Assembly: GCA_039707465.1 (NCBI GenBank)
Contig: CM077651.1
Coordinates: 18,317,519-18,381,518, forward strand
Source: Rhabdophis nuchalis
Taxonomy: Eukaryota > Chordata > Lepidosauria > Squamata > Natricidae
DNA length: 64,000 nt
Direction of reading: 5' to 3'
Shown here: positions 22,481-33,286 of the stretch, one piece after another
Layout of the letters: each line of letters opens with the position of its first letter
Numbering within the stretch: position 1 is the first letter of the stretch
Program-made: the position numbers and the translations under genes
Notes under the pieces: generated by a model
Database searches by the model: none
The model's input: the letters and a program-made list of their open reading frames with translations, nothing else
Told to the model about the DNA's origin: nothing

Positions 22481-23330
22481 CCAGCAGTGTGCAGCTGTTA
22501 GTCTAAATATTTTTGTGTTAGTCTAAATATTTTTGTGTGTGCCACCATTCCAAATGTCCTCTGGCCACTAATATCTAAAATTGGACTGAGCAGAAAATAC
22601 ATAAAGGAACACCTAACATAGATTTAATGTAGTTTATGAATAAACAAAACTCAAAGTTCCTTATTACCAATATCTGTGTCTGCAGATACTTGACAATTAT
22701 GTTCCATGAGTAGACCAACCACTGTGAACAATCTGTGATAAGTATAACTCTTACAGTGTGAGTGATCTTCTCCATAGCAGTTACATAGATTCACTTTAAG
22801 CTTCAGAAGTCCAGCAAGAGTTTCTTTGCAAAAAGTTTGCTTTTGAAGGTTCCCAATATTGCTGACACCCAAAGAATCACTTTTTTTATTTAGTTCCTGT
22901 GAAATGAGAAGATACACAAGGGAGTGATTGCAATGGCTCAGCCCCATGAATATTTCAAGGCTCCTAAAGGATCTTCCTCAGCATATTAGGCACCATAAAA
23001 CAAACTGCTATTTAAACACTGTCTGGTAAAATCCCTAGTTAAATTTTTTTTGCAGCAACATTGGGCAAAGTGCCAGACACCGCTGGGGTTGCTGTTTGAA
23101 AATATTGGTAAATCAGGAGGATGAAAAAGGGAAGCTAAACCCAAATTTTGTGCCTCTATTATCCAAGACGGGAAATGATGTCCTGCTTTTAATAATTATG
23201 TCTTGAGAAACCTGTATACATGAATATGAAGCCACATGAGCTTACTGACAGGAAACAGTTACTAACAGAGAAAATGGGACTCTTACTTTATTACTTTGAA
23301 AAGACAACTATTCAGTTCTTGCTCTCTAAC
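22481..23330. other. No recognised feature
   Basis: Contains a short tandem duplication of GTTAGTCTAAATATTTTTGTGT at about 22498-22540 (two 22-bp copies). Otherwise unique-looking. Confidence 0.4.
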
Positions 23331-23547
23331 ACAGGCACACACACACAGAGAGATGATAGGTGGGTGGGGGGATGGATGGATGGAGAGAGAGATAAAGAGA
23401 TAGATAGATTAGATATAGAATAGATGATATGGTTGGTAGGTAGGTAGGTGGGTGGGTGGGGGGATGGGTGGGTGGGTGGGATGGATAGATAGATAGATAG
23501 ATAGATGGATGGATGGATGGATGGATGGATGGATGGATGGATGGATG

Positions 23548-23636
<89 letters not shown>

Positions 23637-23668
23637 GGATGGACAGACAGAAAGACAGACAGACAGAT
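23331..23668. repeat. Large GATG/GATA (Bkm-like) compound microsatellite
   Basis: Starts with (CA)n, passes through GGTG/GGTAG runs, then (GATG)n at about 23506-23550 and some 22 GATA units to 23636, ending in GACA. GATA arrays of this kind are the Bkm repeats first described in snakes. Confidence 0.95.
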
Positions 23669-23818
23669 TTATTCCTTGTATTATTTCAAGACTTCAAAGA
23701 GAGCCCATGTCTATGTGATTGTGCCTTCATTCTTACTAACAGAAAATCTATATAGGGTATGGTGGTCCATCCAATGCCTTTGGCTAAAACTTTGTGTCAA
23801 TAAACTAATAATCCAAAG

Positions 23819-24065
23819 CAGTGGTGGGATTCAATTTTTTTGCTACCAGTTCTGTGGGCGTGACTTGGTGGGTGTGGCAAGGGAAGGTTACTGCAAAAAT
23901 CCCCATTCCCTCCTGATCAGCTGGGACTCGGGGGTGGGTGGAGGGGCAGAGAATAGATGTGAGAGGGGGGCAGTCAGAGATGGTATTTGCCAGTTCTCCA
24001 AACTACTCAAAATTTCCGCTACTGGTTCTCCAGAACTGATCAGAACCTGCTGAATGCCACCTCTG
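23819..24065. mobile_element. hAT-like element, CAGTGGTGGGATTC family
   Basis: Starts CAGTGGTGGGATTCAA and ends TGAATGCCACCTCTG. ATCCAAAG (23811-23818) and ATTCAAAG (24066-24073) match at 7 of 8. Confidence 0.85.
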
Positions 24066-24073
24066 ATTCAAAG

Positions 24074-25097
24074 CTAAAAGATCAACAACTAAAGAATGCA
24101 ATTTAGACATCCAGGCTTTCCACCCAAAAGCACAAGCCTCTCATGTGATCAAATATTTTCCCAAATATGTGACCAAATATTTTATCATTCAATATATTTC
24201 CTGCACATGGAAGATTAGCAGGTTAGGTAAATTGGGAAAGTTTTATCATTTTCTTGTCCACAGACTTCCTTCCTATGAGGAAGAAATGCTGGGCAATTAA
24301 CAACAGTCATGGAAATGACCATAGATCTTATATGGACAAAACATAGATATTATTCATTAAGCTGTAGAAGACAAAAAAGCAAATAAATGGAGCAATAGAG
24401 GATGGAAATAGATATTAAATCAAAATTATACCATCATCATCATCTTTTCCCCAGGCCTAATGTGCTCTCATTATGGGTAGCAACCAGCAATAAATAAATA
24501 TTTGATACTTATTTCTTGCACGCAATATGCTTCCAACAATAATAAGAGATACATTATTCTCCTAGAGTTTTAATCTTTATCCTGGTGTCAATGCCTAAAA
24601 AGATAAAAATAGGTAAAATGATTTCTATACAAAGTAGAGGTATTAGGTCCATAGTGGGGCATAAGCAGTTTACTGTTCATTACAGCTATATAATGAAGCC
24701 TAGTTGTTCACTCCTGCCAATATTTTAAGCCCAAATTAATTTTTATTGTACAGATAATTCTTGATGTTCTTTTAAAGCTTGCTGTAATCACAGGTTTGTG
24801 TTGATATCAGTCCTATCTTCCTCCTCTTTTGTATGCCCTCCTTTGATTTAGTATTAATGCAGATAAACAATCTATTTTGACAAGACAGAAATTCTTTCCT
24901 GAATCTCCAAGTGATCTAATCTTTAATGGTTTTTATACAGTAACATATAATGTGTTTTCTTTGGAAAGAAAACAAACCTTATTTTTCCTCTCCATCTCCC
25001 CCTCCCTCCCTCTCTCTCTCCATTTCTGTATATGGAATGTCCCTCTGTCCCTCTATCTCTCTCCCAATGATATTTGGTCTTTGGCTTTGATATTGTC
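24074..25097. other. No recognised feature
   Basis: AT-rich unique-looking DNA. A CT-rich run lies at about 24990-25070, just before the CR1 copy. Confidence 0.4.
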
Positions 25098-25397
25098 TGA
25101 TAGCAGTATTCCAGTATTTGATGGGCTGGCATAAAGAAAAAGAGATCAACGTATTTTCCAAAGCACAAACAGGCAAGACAAGAAACAATGGATGGAAGCT
25201 AATCAAAGAGAGAGGCAACCTAGAATTAAGGAGAAACTTCCTAACAGTGAGGACAATTAACCAGTGGAATAGTTTGCCTTCAGAAGTTGTGGGTGCTTCA
25301 ACACTGGGAGTTTTTAAGAAGAGACTAGAATGCCACTTGTCTGAAATGGTATAGGATCTCTTGCTTGAGCAGGGGGTTGTCCCTTCCAGTTCTATTC
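25098..25397 (+). mobile_element. CR1 LINE 3' fragment
   Basis: Encodes NNGWKLIKERGNLELRRNFLTVRTINQWNSLPSEVVGASTLGVFKKRL, the CR1 C-terminus. It then has the short UTR and runs into (GGAT)n. The 5' part is missing. Confidence 0.9.
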
Positions 25398-25430
25398 TGA
25401 TGGATGGATGGATGGATGGATGGATGGATT
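25398..25430. repeat. (TGGA)n at CR1 3' end
   Basis: Eight tetranucleotide units directly extend the CR1 tail TTCTATTCTGA. Confidence 0.95.
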
Positions 25431-25706
25431 GTCATATGGGGTAAAAGTAACTATCTATAAAAAATAGACTTGCATAAAAGATATAGCTATCAGAAATCCC
25501 GATATAGTTTTATAACCTTGGATGCCTTGTGGCCAAAGGCTGAGTGGGGCACTACTAGAAACTCTAGTCATCTTGTCATCATCTTCAAAATCAGGATTAT
25601 GGAGTTCATGAATCTTCCAAGCTACACAGGGTGGAAGCTAATGGGTAGTTGTCATTAACAGTGAGTTTGTGCTTGCAGCTCCATTTTAATAGTCCTGATG
25701 TTGGTC
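25431..25706. other. No recognised feature
   Basis: Unique-looking DNA between the CR1 microsatellite tail and the hAT element. Confidence 0.35.
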
Positions 25707-25714
25707 ACTTAGAA

Positions 25715-26059
25715 CAGGGGTACTAAACTTGATTTCATTGAGGACCGCATCATGATTGTGTTTGACTTCGGGGTGGCCAAGGTAGGTGTAGCTAGGGTGA
25801 TATGTCCTGCTCAATGTCAATTATGTTGGGGGTGCTTTTGGTGGCTCAAGGGCTCTGCCAACAAATCCAAAGCATGGGAGGGTCGCGCATGGCCTTCTCA
25901 AGCTCCGTTTTTGCTGGCAGAGGGTTGCAGGAAATGGAGCTCAAGAGGGCAGAGGCACCACAGGCTTGTCCTCTACTGTTTCCAGGGTGGCCCTACAGGC
26001 CAGACCCAAACACCCTGTGGGCCAGATCTGGCCCATGGGCCTTGCGTTTGACACCCCTG
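25715..26059. mobile_element. Non-autonomous hAT transposon, CAGGGGTGTCAAAC family
   Basis: Left end CAGGGGTACTAAACTTG and right end GCGTTTGACACCCCTG. ACTTAGAA is duplicated exactly at 25707-25714 and 26060-26067. The 99- and 87-codon frames in it overlap each other and show no transposase motif. Confidence 0.92.
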
Positions 26060-26225
26060 ACTTAGAAAGACAAGAATCTTTCTGTGCGAGCATCTTCTTG
26101 AACATTTTTGCATAGTCTCTTTGCAGACCACTGAGGTCTTGTATTGGGAGGAGACAATAATTCCATGGCCTCCTTTTCAGAGAGTGATGGCAGTTGTTTT
26201 CCTGGGTGCTGCTTTGCCCCGCCTC

Positions 26226-26522
26226 TAGGGATGGTTATTCAGCAGGTTCTGGAGAACTGGTAGCAGAAATTTTGGGTAGTTCAGAGCACCGATAAATACC
26301 ACCTCTGACTGGCTCTGCCCCGATTTATTCTCTGCCTCCGGAGTCCCAGCTGATCAGCAGGAAATGGGGATTTTGCACTAACCTTCCCTTGGAATGGGGT
26401 GGGAATGGAGATTTTACAGCATCCTTCCCCTGCCATGCCCACTGAGTCACGTCCACTGAGCTAAGTCCACCAAACCACACCCACAGAACCAGTAGTAAAA
26501 AAAATGAATTCCACCCCCCCCC
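26226..26522. mobile_element. hAT-like element, degraded
   Basis: Interior shares TTCTGGAGAACTGGTAGC, ATACCACCTCTGACTGGC and GGGAATGGAGATTTT with the element at 16973. Its end is AATTCCACCCCCCC. Termini are too worn to define a target duplication. Confidence 0.65.
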
Positions 26523-27640
26523 ACCTTCTCTGTTTGCTGAAACAATAGCACAGCTGTTGGAGCTGGAGCTGGCTGTTTGTCATCTGTTTTGGAGTTCGCC
26601 ACTCATCATTAGTCCCCTCCTCTGTCTTGTGTCCATCATGACAGCTACTTACCGATCATCTTTTCCTTCCCTTCCACTTTTGCATCAGATGAAATGAAGG
26701 ATTTGCAATTCATCCGCTGTCTCAAACGTGGTTTCTAGTACAAGTTTTCTAGGGGGATATTTCTCTGCGAAATAAGGACTTTTAGGTCAGCACACTGTGA
26801 TTTGCCCCAATGTTTTTTTTTTTTTACTATTTGGTACATCTTCAGATCACTGGAATCTCGAGGCAAAGTATCATGTTTTCTGCCTTGTAAAGTTAGGAGA
26901 AGAGATTGGATGAACTCTCCTTATGATAGAATCGAAGTGTTGATTCTGATGTAGAATTCTGACAAGAGAACATCTGCCTGATGTTCTGAACAAGATGAGG
27001 ATGTGAAACCAGTGGAATAAGTTTCGTTTATAAAAAGTCTTACGTAAAGAGAGACAATGGAAGGAAAAAGGAGCAAGTAGTTAAATTGCTTTACCCACAT
27101 GTCTCTCCGAAAATGCATGTGCATTATGGAAAGTTCTGAGTTTTACAGCCCTCTTATTTAATTAGTATAAATAATCTTTTACTGCTAAGCATTAACGATT
27201 TTTAGATAAATAGTCAGGTTATCCTTTATAATGATGAAACAGCTACTCCCTTGCCTCAGCTGTTTCCCTCTCCGTGTTGGGTTTCTTTAGTGCTTTCTTT
27301 GCCATTTGGATTTTTAAAAAAAAATCAATTAAGTATACCAGTGTGCAATGATAATTAGATTTTAGAGACAGTTAAGAGCCTGCATGAAGACTGAATCAGA
27401 GGGATTTTCCCTGGCCACAAATTAACTTTACTGAAAATGTGGAGCCAAGTATCAAGTGAAAAGGCTTATCTCTTTAATTGTCGTAATTAGACAGTGACAT
27501 TTAAGAGTACATGAAATGGAGATAGTGGAAAAGACAATTAATTAGAATCAGACTGTAAATATTCCTTTTTAAACTGAACATCAGAGTATTTGTTTACACA
27601 TTCAAATCCTTACATCAAGGTTGCAATACCCTTCCAAAGG
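26523..27640. other. Repeat-free; possible conserved non-coding DNA
   Basis: No repeat family recognised. The part about 27330-27580 is dense in homeodomain-type TAATTA/ATTAG cores (for example TCGTAATTAGACAG, AATTAATTAGAATC), which is common in vertebrate enhancers. Confidence 0.3.
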
Positions 27641-27648
27641 ATTTGGGA

Positions 27649-27779
27649 CAGAAGTGGGTTGGCCAAACCAGTAATGGTGGCAGTGGGAGGGTCCCCCACC
27701 CACCTGGGTGCTTCAGCTCATGCGCAGAAGCATCGCCAGAGAGCGAACTGGTAGTAAAACCGGTAGAAACGCACCACTG
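27649..27779. mobile_element. Short hAT-like element
   Basis: 131 bp starting CAGAAGTGGGTTGGCC and ending ACGCACCACTG. ATTTGGGA (27641-27648) and ATTTGGAG (27780-27787) match at 6 of 8. Confidence 0.75.
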
Positions 27780-27918
27780 ATTTGGAGTGGGGGCTTGAAA
27801 AACTTTCTTCAGACAATATCAACTATAGGTTTCATGTCTCGTATGGAAAGCATGGCATCATTTAGATAGCTTACTGTACTGGGTGCTTTAGGAATGACGT
27901 TACATATTAAAACAATTA

Positions 27919-30138
27919 ATGGAAATGTATTCAATAGGATCAGACCACTCACTTCTCCGACTCGACCTTCCGACCGCTACTCCCCGTCGCGGGGAGGCGG
28001 AACCAGAACTTCCTATCTGGTTTCGCCCCAGGCGCCTGATGGACCCTGTTGGGTTCCAGACGGCGCTTGGGCCACTTCCTGTACCCCTGACCCGCGCCCC
28101 GATGGAGGACCTCGTGGCCGCATGGAATACTGCGACCACGGGAGCCTTGGATCGGGTCGCGCCCTTGCGGCCTCTCTTGCGGCGCCGAGCTGCCCCGGCT
28201 CCTTGGTTCACCGAGGAGCTGAGGGCGATGAAACGCCGCAAGAGATGCCTAGAGGGAAGATGGAGGGCTACTCGCTCCGAATCTGACCGGACACAGGTAA
28301 GAGCCCATTTACGGACTTACATTGTGGCGCTGAGAGTGGCCAAACGTCATCATTGCGCCACTCTCATAGCATCCGCAGAAAACCGCCCTGCCGCCCTGTT
28401 CAGGGTGACCCGTTCCCTCCTGCAACAGAGGGTGCGGGAAGCCCCGCTACAGGGTAGAGCAGAGGAATTTGTGACTTTTCTGCAGGACAAAACCGCTCAG
28501 ATACGGAACGAGCTAGCCCCCATTCGTGGCCCAGTGGGATGCCACGAGGCCGATCTTGTTTGGGAGGAATTTGACTCCGTTGCTTCCGAGGATATGGACA
28601 GGTTACGTGGACGACTGCGAGCCACCACATGTTTATTGGACCCGTGTCCCTCCTGGCTTGTACTGGCATCCTGGGAGGTGACACGAGGCTGGCTCCAAGA
28701 GGTTGTCAACGCATCCTTGAGTGAGGGTTCCTTGCCTGCTTTCCTAAAAGAGGCTATGGTGAGGCCCCTCCTTAAGAAGCCCTCTTTGGACCCAGCTCTT
28801 TTAACCAACTATCGTCCCGTCTCCAACCTTCCCTTTCTGGCGAAGGTTGTTGAGAGTGTGGTGGCACAACAGTTTCCCCGTCACCTGGAGGAAGTTGATT
28901 ATCTAGATCCGCGCCAGTCCGGCTTTCGGCCCGGGCATAGCACCGAGACGGCATTGGTCGCGTTGGTGGATGATCTCTGGAGGGCCAGGGATGGGGGTTG
29001 TTCCTCCATCCTGGTCCTATTAGACCTCTCGGCGGCTTTCGATACCATCGACCATGGTATCCTATTGCATCGGCTGGGGGGGTTGGGGGTGGGAGGCACC
29101 GTTTTACGGTGGTTCTCCTCCTACCTCTCTGGCCGATCGCAATTTGTGTTGGCAGGAGAGCAGAGGTCGACCCCGAGACCCCTCACATGTGGGGTGCCTC
29201 AGGGGTCGGTCCTCTCGCCTCTCTTGTTTAATGCATACATGAAGCCGCTGGGTGAGATCATCCGTGGTTTTGGGGTAGAGTACCATCTCTACGCTGATGA
29301 CACTCAGCTGTATATATCTACCCCAAACCACCCCAACGATGCCGTAGCGGTGATGTGCCAGTGCCTGGAAGCCGTGCGGATCTGGATGGGAAGTAACGGA
29401 CTCAGGCTCAACCCGACCAAGACCGAGTGGCTGTGGTTTCCGGCTGCCCGATTCAACCAGCTTTCTCCAACGCTGGCCATAGGGGGCGAACATCTTGCCC
29501 CTGTGGATGGGGCGCGCAATTTGGGAGTCCTCCTGGATACCCGGCTGTCTATGGAAGAGCAAGTGACAGCCGTGGCCAGGAGGGCGTTTTACCAGGTTCG
29601 CCTGGTTCGCCAATTGCGCCCCCTATTGGATCGGGACGCCCTTCGCACAGTCACTCATGCCCTCGTGACATCCCGACTGGACTACTGTAACTCCCTCTAC
29701 ATGGGGCTCCCCTTGAGGTGCACCCGGAGGCTTCAGTTAGTTCAGAATGCAGCCGCGCGAGCAATTATGGGAACCACTAGGTTTACCCATGTAACACCGC
29801 TCTTGCGCGAGCTGCACTGGCTGCCTGTCGTCTTCCGGGTGCGCTTCAAGGTGTTGGTTATCATTTTTAAAGCGCTCCATGGCTCGGGACCTAGCTACCT
29901 GCGGGATCGGATACTGCCTCACACATCCTCACGGCCGATTCGCTCCCACAGAGAGGGACTTCTCCGGGTGCCGTCCACTAGACTTTGTCAGCGGGCGACG
30001 CCCAGGGGAAGGGCTCTCTCTGTGGCGGGCCCGGCCCTCTGGAACGACCTTCCCCCCGATATTAGAACGACCACGGACCTCCGCTCCTTCCGCCTGAAAC
30101 TAAAGACACATCTTTTCCGCCTGGCCGGCCTAGGGTAG
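27919..30138 (+). CDS. L2 ORF2 protein, N-terminally truncated reverse transcriptase
   Basis: A 739-codon frame without a stop. Residues 1-8 come largely from the flank; L2 homology starts at SDHSLL (8-13), the last motif of the APE-type endonuclease, so that enzyme is lost. The reverse transcriptase follows: NYRPVSNLPFLAKVVE near 295-310, SGFRPGHSTETAL, motif A LDLSAAFDTIDH with Asp369, GVPQGSVLSP (425-434), and the catalytic YADD (458-461). The C-terminal domain has LDYCNSLYMGLP (from 587), ELHWLPV (His633) and GPALWNDLPP (Trp708), ending FRLAGLG. All three catalytic aspartates are present. In an intact element the protein would nick target DNA and reverse-transcribe L2 RNA. Without endonuclease and 5' promoter this copy should not be autonomous. 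The start at 27919 is only the first ATG in frame; expression is unproven. Confidence 0.92.
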   Translation: MEMYSIGSDHSLLRLDLPTATPRRGEAEPELPIWFRPRRLMDPVGFQTALGPLPVPLTRAPMEDLVAAWNTATTGALDRVAPLRPLLRRRAAPAPWFTEELRAMKRRKRCLEGRWRATRSESDRTQVRAHLRTYIVALRVAKRHHCATLIASAENRPAALFRVTRSLLQQRVREAPLQGRAEEFVTFLQDKTAQIRNELAPIRGPVGCHEADLVWEEFDSVASEDMDRLRGRLRATTCLLDPCPSWLVLASWEVTRGWLQEVVNASLSEGSLPAFLKEAMVRPLLKKPSLDPALLTNYRPVSNLPFLAKVVESVVAQQFPRHLEEVDYLDPRQSGFRPGHSTETALVALVDDLWRARDGGCSSILVLLDLSAAFDTIDHGILLHRLGGLGVGGTVLRWFSSYLSGRSQFVLAGEQRSTPRPLTCGVPQGSVLSPLLFNAYMKPLGEIIRGFGVEYHLYADDTQLYISTPNHPNDAVAVMCQCLEAVRIWMGSNGLRLNPTKTEWLWFPAARFNQLSPTLAIGGEHLAPVDGARNLGVLLDTRLSMEEQVTAVARRAFYQVRLVRQLRPLLDRDALRTVTHALVTSRLDYCNSLYMGLPLRCTRRLQLVQNAAARAIMGTTRFTHVTPLLRELHWLPVVFRVRFKVLVIIFKALHGSGPSYLRDRILPHTSSRPIRSHREGLLRVPSTRLCQRATPRGRALSVAGPALWNDLPPDIRTTTDLRSFRLKLKTHLFRLAGLG

Positions 30139-30348
30139 TCTCTCTCTCTATGGGTTTTTTAATTGTTTATGTATATTGAGTGGGGATTTTTAGTTAATGG
30201 GATTTTAGCACAGGAGTTTGTTTAATCTGTTTTAAATTGTATGTATTTTTGTATATTTATGGTTTTTATTCTCCCTGTGCACCGCTCCGAGTCCCTGTGG
30301 GGAGAGGGAGCGGTTAATAAATTCAGTTTTATTATTATTATTATTATT
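27943..30348 (+). mobile_element. L2 LINE, 5'-truncated, open reading frame preserved
   Basis: About 2.4 kb of L2 begins inside the endonuclease domain (at the SDH motif) and continues through reverse transcriptase, C-terminal domain and 3' UTR to an (ATT)n tail. The UTR hairpin has outer stem 30281-30288 with 30307-30314. ATAGGATCA occurs at 27934-27942 and 30349-30357, a probable 9-bp target duplication. The intact frame and clean ends suggest one of the younger L2 insertions here. It is GC-rich against AT-rich flanks. Confidence 0.93.
30281..30314 (+). other. L2 3'-terminal RNA hairpin
   Basis: ACCGCTCC (30281-30288) pairs with GGAGCGGT (30307-30314), with a further inner stem TCCC/GGGA. 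The same hairpin recurs in every L2 tail in this window and is probably the structure recognised by the L2 reverse transcriptase. Confidence 0.75.
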
Positions 30349-30350
30349 AT
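30332..30350. repeat. (ATT)n at L2 3' end
   Basis: Six trinucleotide units directly after the L2 UTR. Confidence 0.95.
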
Positions 30351-30357
30351 AGGATCA

Positions 30358-31362
30358 ACCAACAGCATCAAAGAATATTTTATACACTGATTATCAATGA
30401 CAGCCAGGCTTCTCACACTCATTAGAACCTCCAAATATCTATCCGACTTCCCAACTATCTGAGACAAAGCTTGAGTGAAAACCCCATTAAAACCATTAAG
30501 ATCTTCAATCTTTAACTTGAAAGGGGTTTAGATCAAGCTCAGGAAGTGAAGACAGTGGTATCACACCCATCATGCTGTAGAAAACATCAAGAAACGGAGG
30601 CCACAGGCTTCACCTACTAAGCCTTTTTCCTGAAGATATTAGGAAGAATTGTCACATTAATCCATAGTTAAGAACAGTGTTGCTGGTCTTTTCAATTCAG
30701 TATTATAACACTGCAATTTCTCAGAGATCAGATACTAATCAGAGTATTTTTAGAAAGGAGCCATAATTAATAATTACCTGGTCTACTCACATGGAACAGC
30801 TTTCTGAAATAGATTTCAGTATTTGAAAAGATCAGATTGAATTCCCCCCCCCCCATTCAAGGTAGAAAAATTAATCATTTAAAATATAATGCCAAGAGTT
30901 AGTTGTTAGCACTTCAACCTCCTCCAGAAACAGTCCTGATTACTTGCCTGTTGACTTCAGGGGCCAAAATATATATTGAAGGAAAATATATGTAGAAATA
31001 TCTGCTCAGAATTCTCAGATTTTAAAAAGAAAGCCCATTAGAGAATATTTAGGATTTTATTTCCTTCCTTCCTTCCTTTCTTCCTTCTCTCTCCCTCACT
31101 TCTTCTCTCCTTCTCCCTCTCTCTTTTGATTGCTTTCTATTCAGTCTTGAGTCCTAGGAATTACATCGACACGTTTCTACAAGGCAACATTTTCAAAAAT
31201 GGTTTTCCTTTTCCCTAGGGCTGAGAGAGAGTTACTGGTCTATGGTCACACAGCTGGCTTCGGGCCTGAGGCAGGACTAGAACACACAATCTCATGCTTT
31301 CTAGCCTTTAATCACTATTACAAAAATAGCTGATGATGAACCTTGCTTTGAAATTATTTAAG
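30358..31362. other. No recognised feature; CT-rich tract
   Basis: Unique-looking except a CCTT/CTCTC-rich run at about 31060-31125 and a C-run at 30845-30854. Confidence 0.4.
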
Positions 31363-31370
31363 GTAGAAAG

Positions 31371-31650
31371 CAGTGGTGAAATCCAGTTACCTTTGCTACC
31401 GGTTTGGTAGCAATGTGAGCGCGCATGCGCAGAGCATAAAAAATGGACATGGTGATGTCCAGGTGCGTGGGCAGAGCCTGCAAAGGTAAGCAAACAGCCA
31501 GGGGAGAGTCTGCTGTGCCACATGATTTAGAGTAGCTAGAAAGCAGGAAATCCAGTTTCTTTTTTTTTTTACTACCGGTTCAGGCGAACCAGTAGCATTT
31601 TTACTACAGGTTTGGGTGAACTGGTCCGAACCGGTAGCATTTCACCCCTA
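31371..31650. mobile_element. hAT-like element, CAGTGGTGAAAT family
   Basis: Starts CAGTGGTGAAATCCAG and ends GTAGCATTTCACCCCTA. Flanks GTAGAAAG and AATGAAAG match at 5 of 8. Both ends carry ACCGGTT/GAACCGGTAGC motifs, as in the copies at 14768 and 38273. Confidence 0.7.
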
Positions 31651-31669
31651 AATGAAAGGACAGATGACC

Positions 31670-31815
31670 TGCTGCTGTGGCCTAGAAGTGGAGCTCTTGC
31701 CTCCCAATCAGGAGGTTGTGAGTTCGATCCTAGGTAGAGGCAGATGTAGGGTCTCCTGCTTGGGCAGCAGGTTGGATAGATGACCTGCAAGGTCCCTTCC
31801 AACTCTGTTATATGT
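31670..31815 (+). repeat. tRNA-derived SINE with CR1-like tail
   Basis: A-box region TGGCCTAGAAGTGG and B box GAGTTCGATCC mark a polymerase III head. The 3' half GGTCTCCTGCTTGGGCAGC...AAGGTCCCTTCCAACTCTGT is nearly the same as the CR1 3' UTRs in this window (43830-43905). This shared end implies mobilisation by CR1. Length about 146 bp. Confidence 0.85.
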
Positions 31816-32589
31816 TAAGAGTCTGCAGTGACAGCTATAAATGGTCTATATCCTTTATTATCCACTAGAAATATAATATATAAAAGTTATATTTCAGGAC
31901 GACAATACCTTCCTATATGTGGCAAAGTTGCATATAAAATGCATTAATGACTGCGTCTGTGTAGTACTTTGGATTCAAAGGCAAATAGGTGCTTTGGAGG
32001 GATTGCAATCATCCATAGCTTTTTAAAAGCAGTGCCATATTTTCTAGGAATGCTTGGCAGATTCCTGGGGGGGGGAAATCATGTTTAGTGTAAGGAATTG
32101 TCAACAGATAATAAGCTCATACAACTCAACTATGAGACATTTGCACAGTTCTCTTAGATAAAGTTTTATTTCTTTTGATTTTATTTGATTTTATTGACCA
32201 CCCAAATCCAGGAGTCTCTTAAAGTTGCTTTAAAAAACAAAGAGTTAATTGGAAAAGGTGCATAAGAAAGTGTGAATCATAATAAGTATTGCATAGGACA
32301 AAACATGTCTAATTTTTAGCAGTTTGGAAAAAAAAAACAGAGAGAATATGATGAAGTAGAATGTGCTCATTGATGCAGAACAAAGATAGACTGATTCACA
32401 AATTGCTAACCATTAAATATTCAGAAACAGCATCCTTCATAACTGGATTAAGATGAACATTTGGAAGATTTAAAAATACCAAGCATATTGGTTAAGTGAG
32501 TCAGCTATGAATCAAAACCTTCACTGTTATCTTGAAACAGTGTTTATGTTACCCTGATTTTGACAATCAGTATAATGATCATACGTTAA
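31816..32589. other. No recognised feature
   Basis: AT-rich, unique-looking sequence. Confidence 0.4.
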
Positions 32590-33270
32590 AGCCCTCGGCA
32601 TCTCCCACTTGGACTACTGCAACGCTCTCTACATGGGGCTCCCCTTGAGGTGCACCCGGAGGCGCCAGTTAGTTCAGAATGCGGCCGCGCGGGGGATTCT
32701 GGGAGCCTCGAGATGCTCCCACGTGACACCTCTCCTGCACGAGCTGCACTGGCTGTCTGTGGCTTTCCAGTTGCACTTCAAGGTTTTAGTAACCACCTTT
32801 AAAGCGCTCCATGGCACGGGACCTGGTTACTTGCAAGACCACCTCCTGCTACTAAATGCCTCCCAATGACCAGTTCGCTCCCACAGAGAGGGCCTCCTCA
32901 GGGTGCCGTCGGTAAGGCAATGTCGGCTGGCCTCCCAAGGGGGAGAGCCTTCTCTGTGACAGCTCCTGCCCTCTGGAATGACCTACCCCCCCGACCTACG
33001 CACAACCACGGACCTGCGCCTCTTCCGTCGAGCCTTGAAAGCGCCCTTATTCCGTGCAGCCGGCCTGGTGTATTTTTTAAACGTTTTTACCAGGGGTTTT
33101 TATCTGGATTTTAAAACAGGCCACCCATTTAATATTATTTTTAGTGTATTTTAATATATTTTGATGCTTTTATTGTCGATTTTATTGATGCCTGTTCACC
33201 GCCCTGAGTCCCAAAAGGGAAAAGGGTGGTATACAAATCAAAAATAAAGTAAATAAAAGTAAAAGTAAAG
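32590..33270 (+). mobile_element. L2 LINE fragment, C-terminal domain and 3' UTR
   Basis: Encodes LDYCNALYMGLPLRCTRRRQ, LLHELHWLSVAFQLHFKVL and, after a stop near 32867 and a frameshift, RAFSVTAPALWNDLPP. It ends in the hairpin CACCGCCCTGAGTCCC..GGTGGTATACAAAT and an (AAAGT)-rich tail. Diverged relative to the copy at 27943, so older or of another subfamily. Confidence 0.9.
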
Positions 33271-33286
33271 TTTTTAACCTATAGGT

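Noticed and set aside
29104..29613. 169-codon minus-strand frame within the L2 coding region
   Set aside because: Opposite-strand shadow of the reverse transcriptase frame; no independent motif.
31690..31750. Possible functional tRNA gene
   Set aside because: A and B boxes are present, but it continues into a CR1-like tail and cannot fold as a cloverleaf by eye; it is a SINE.
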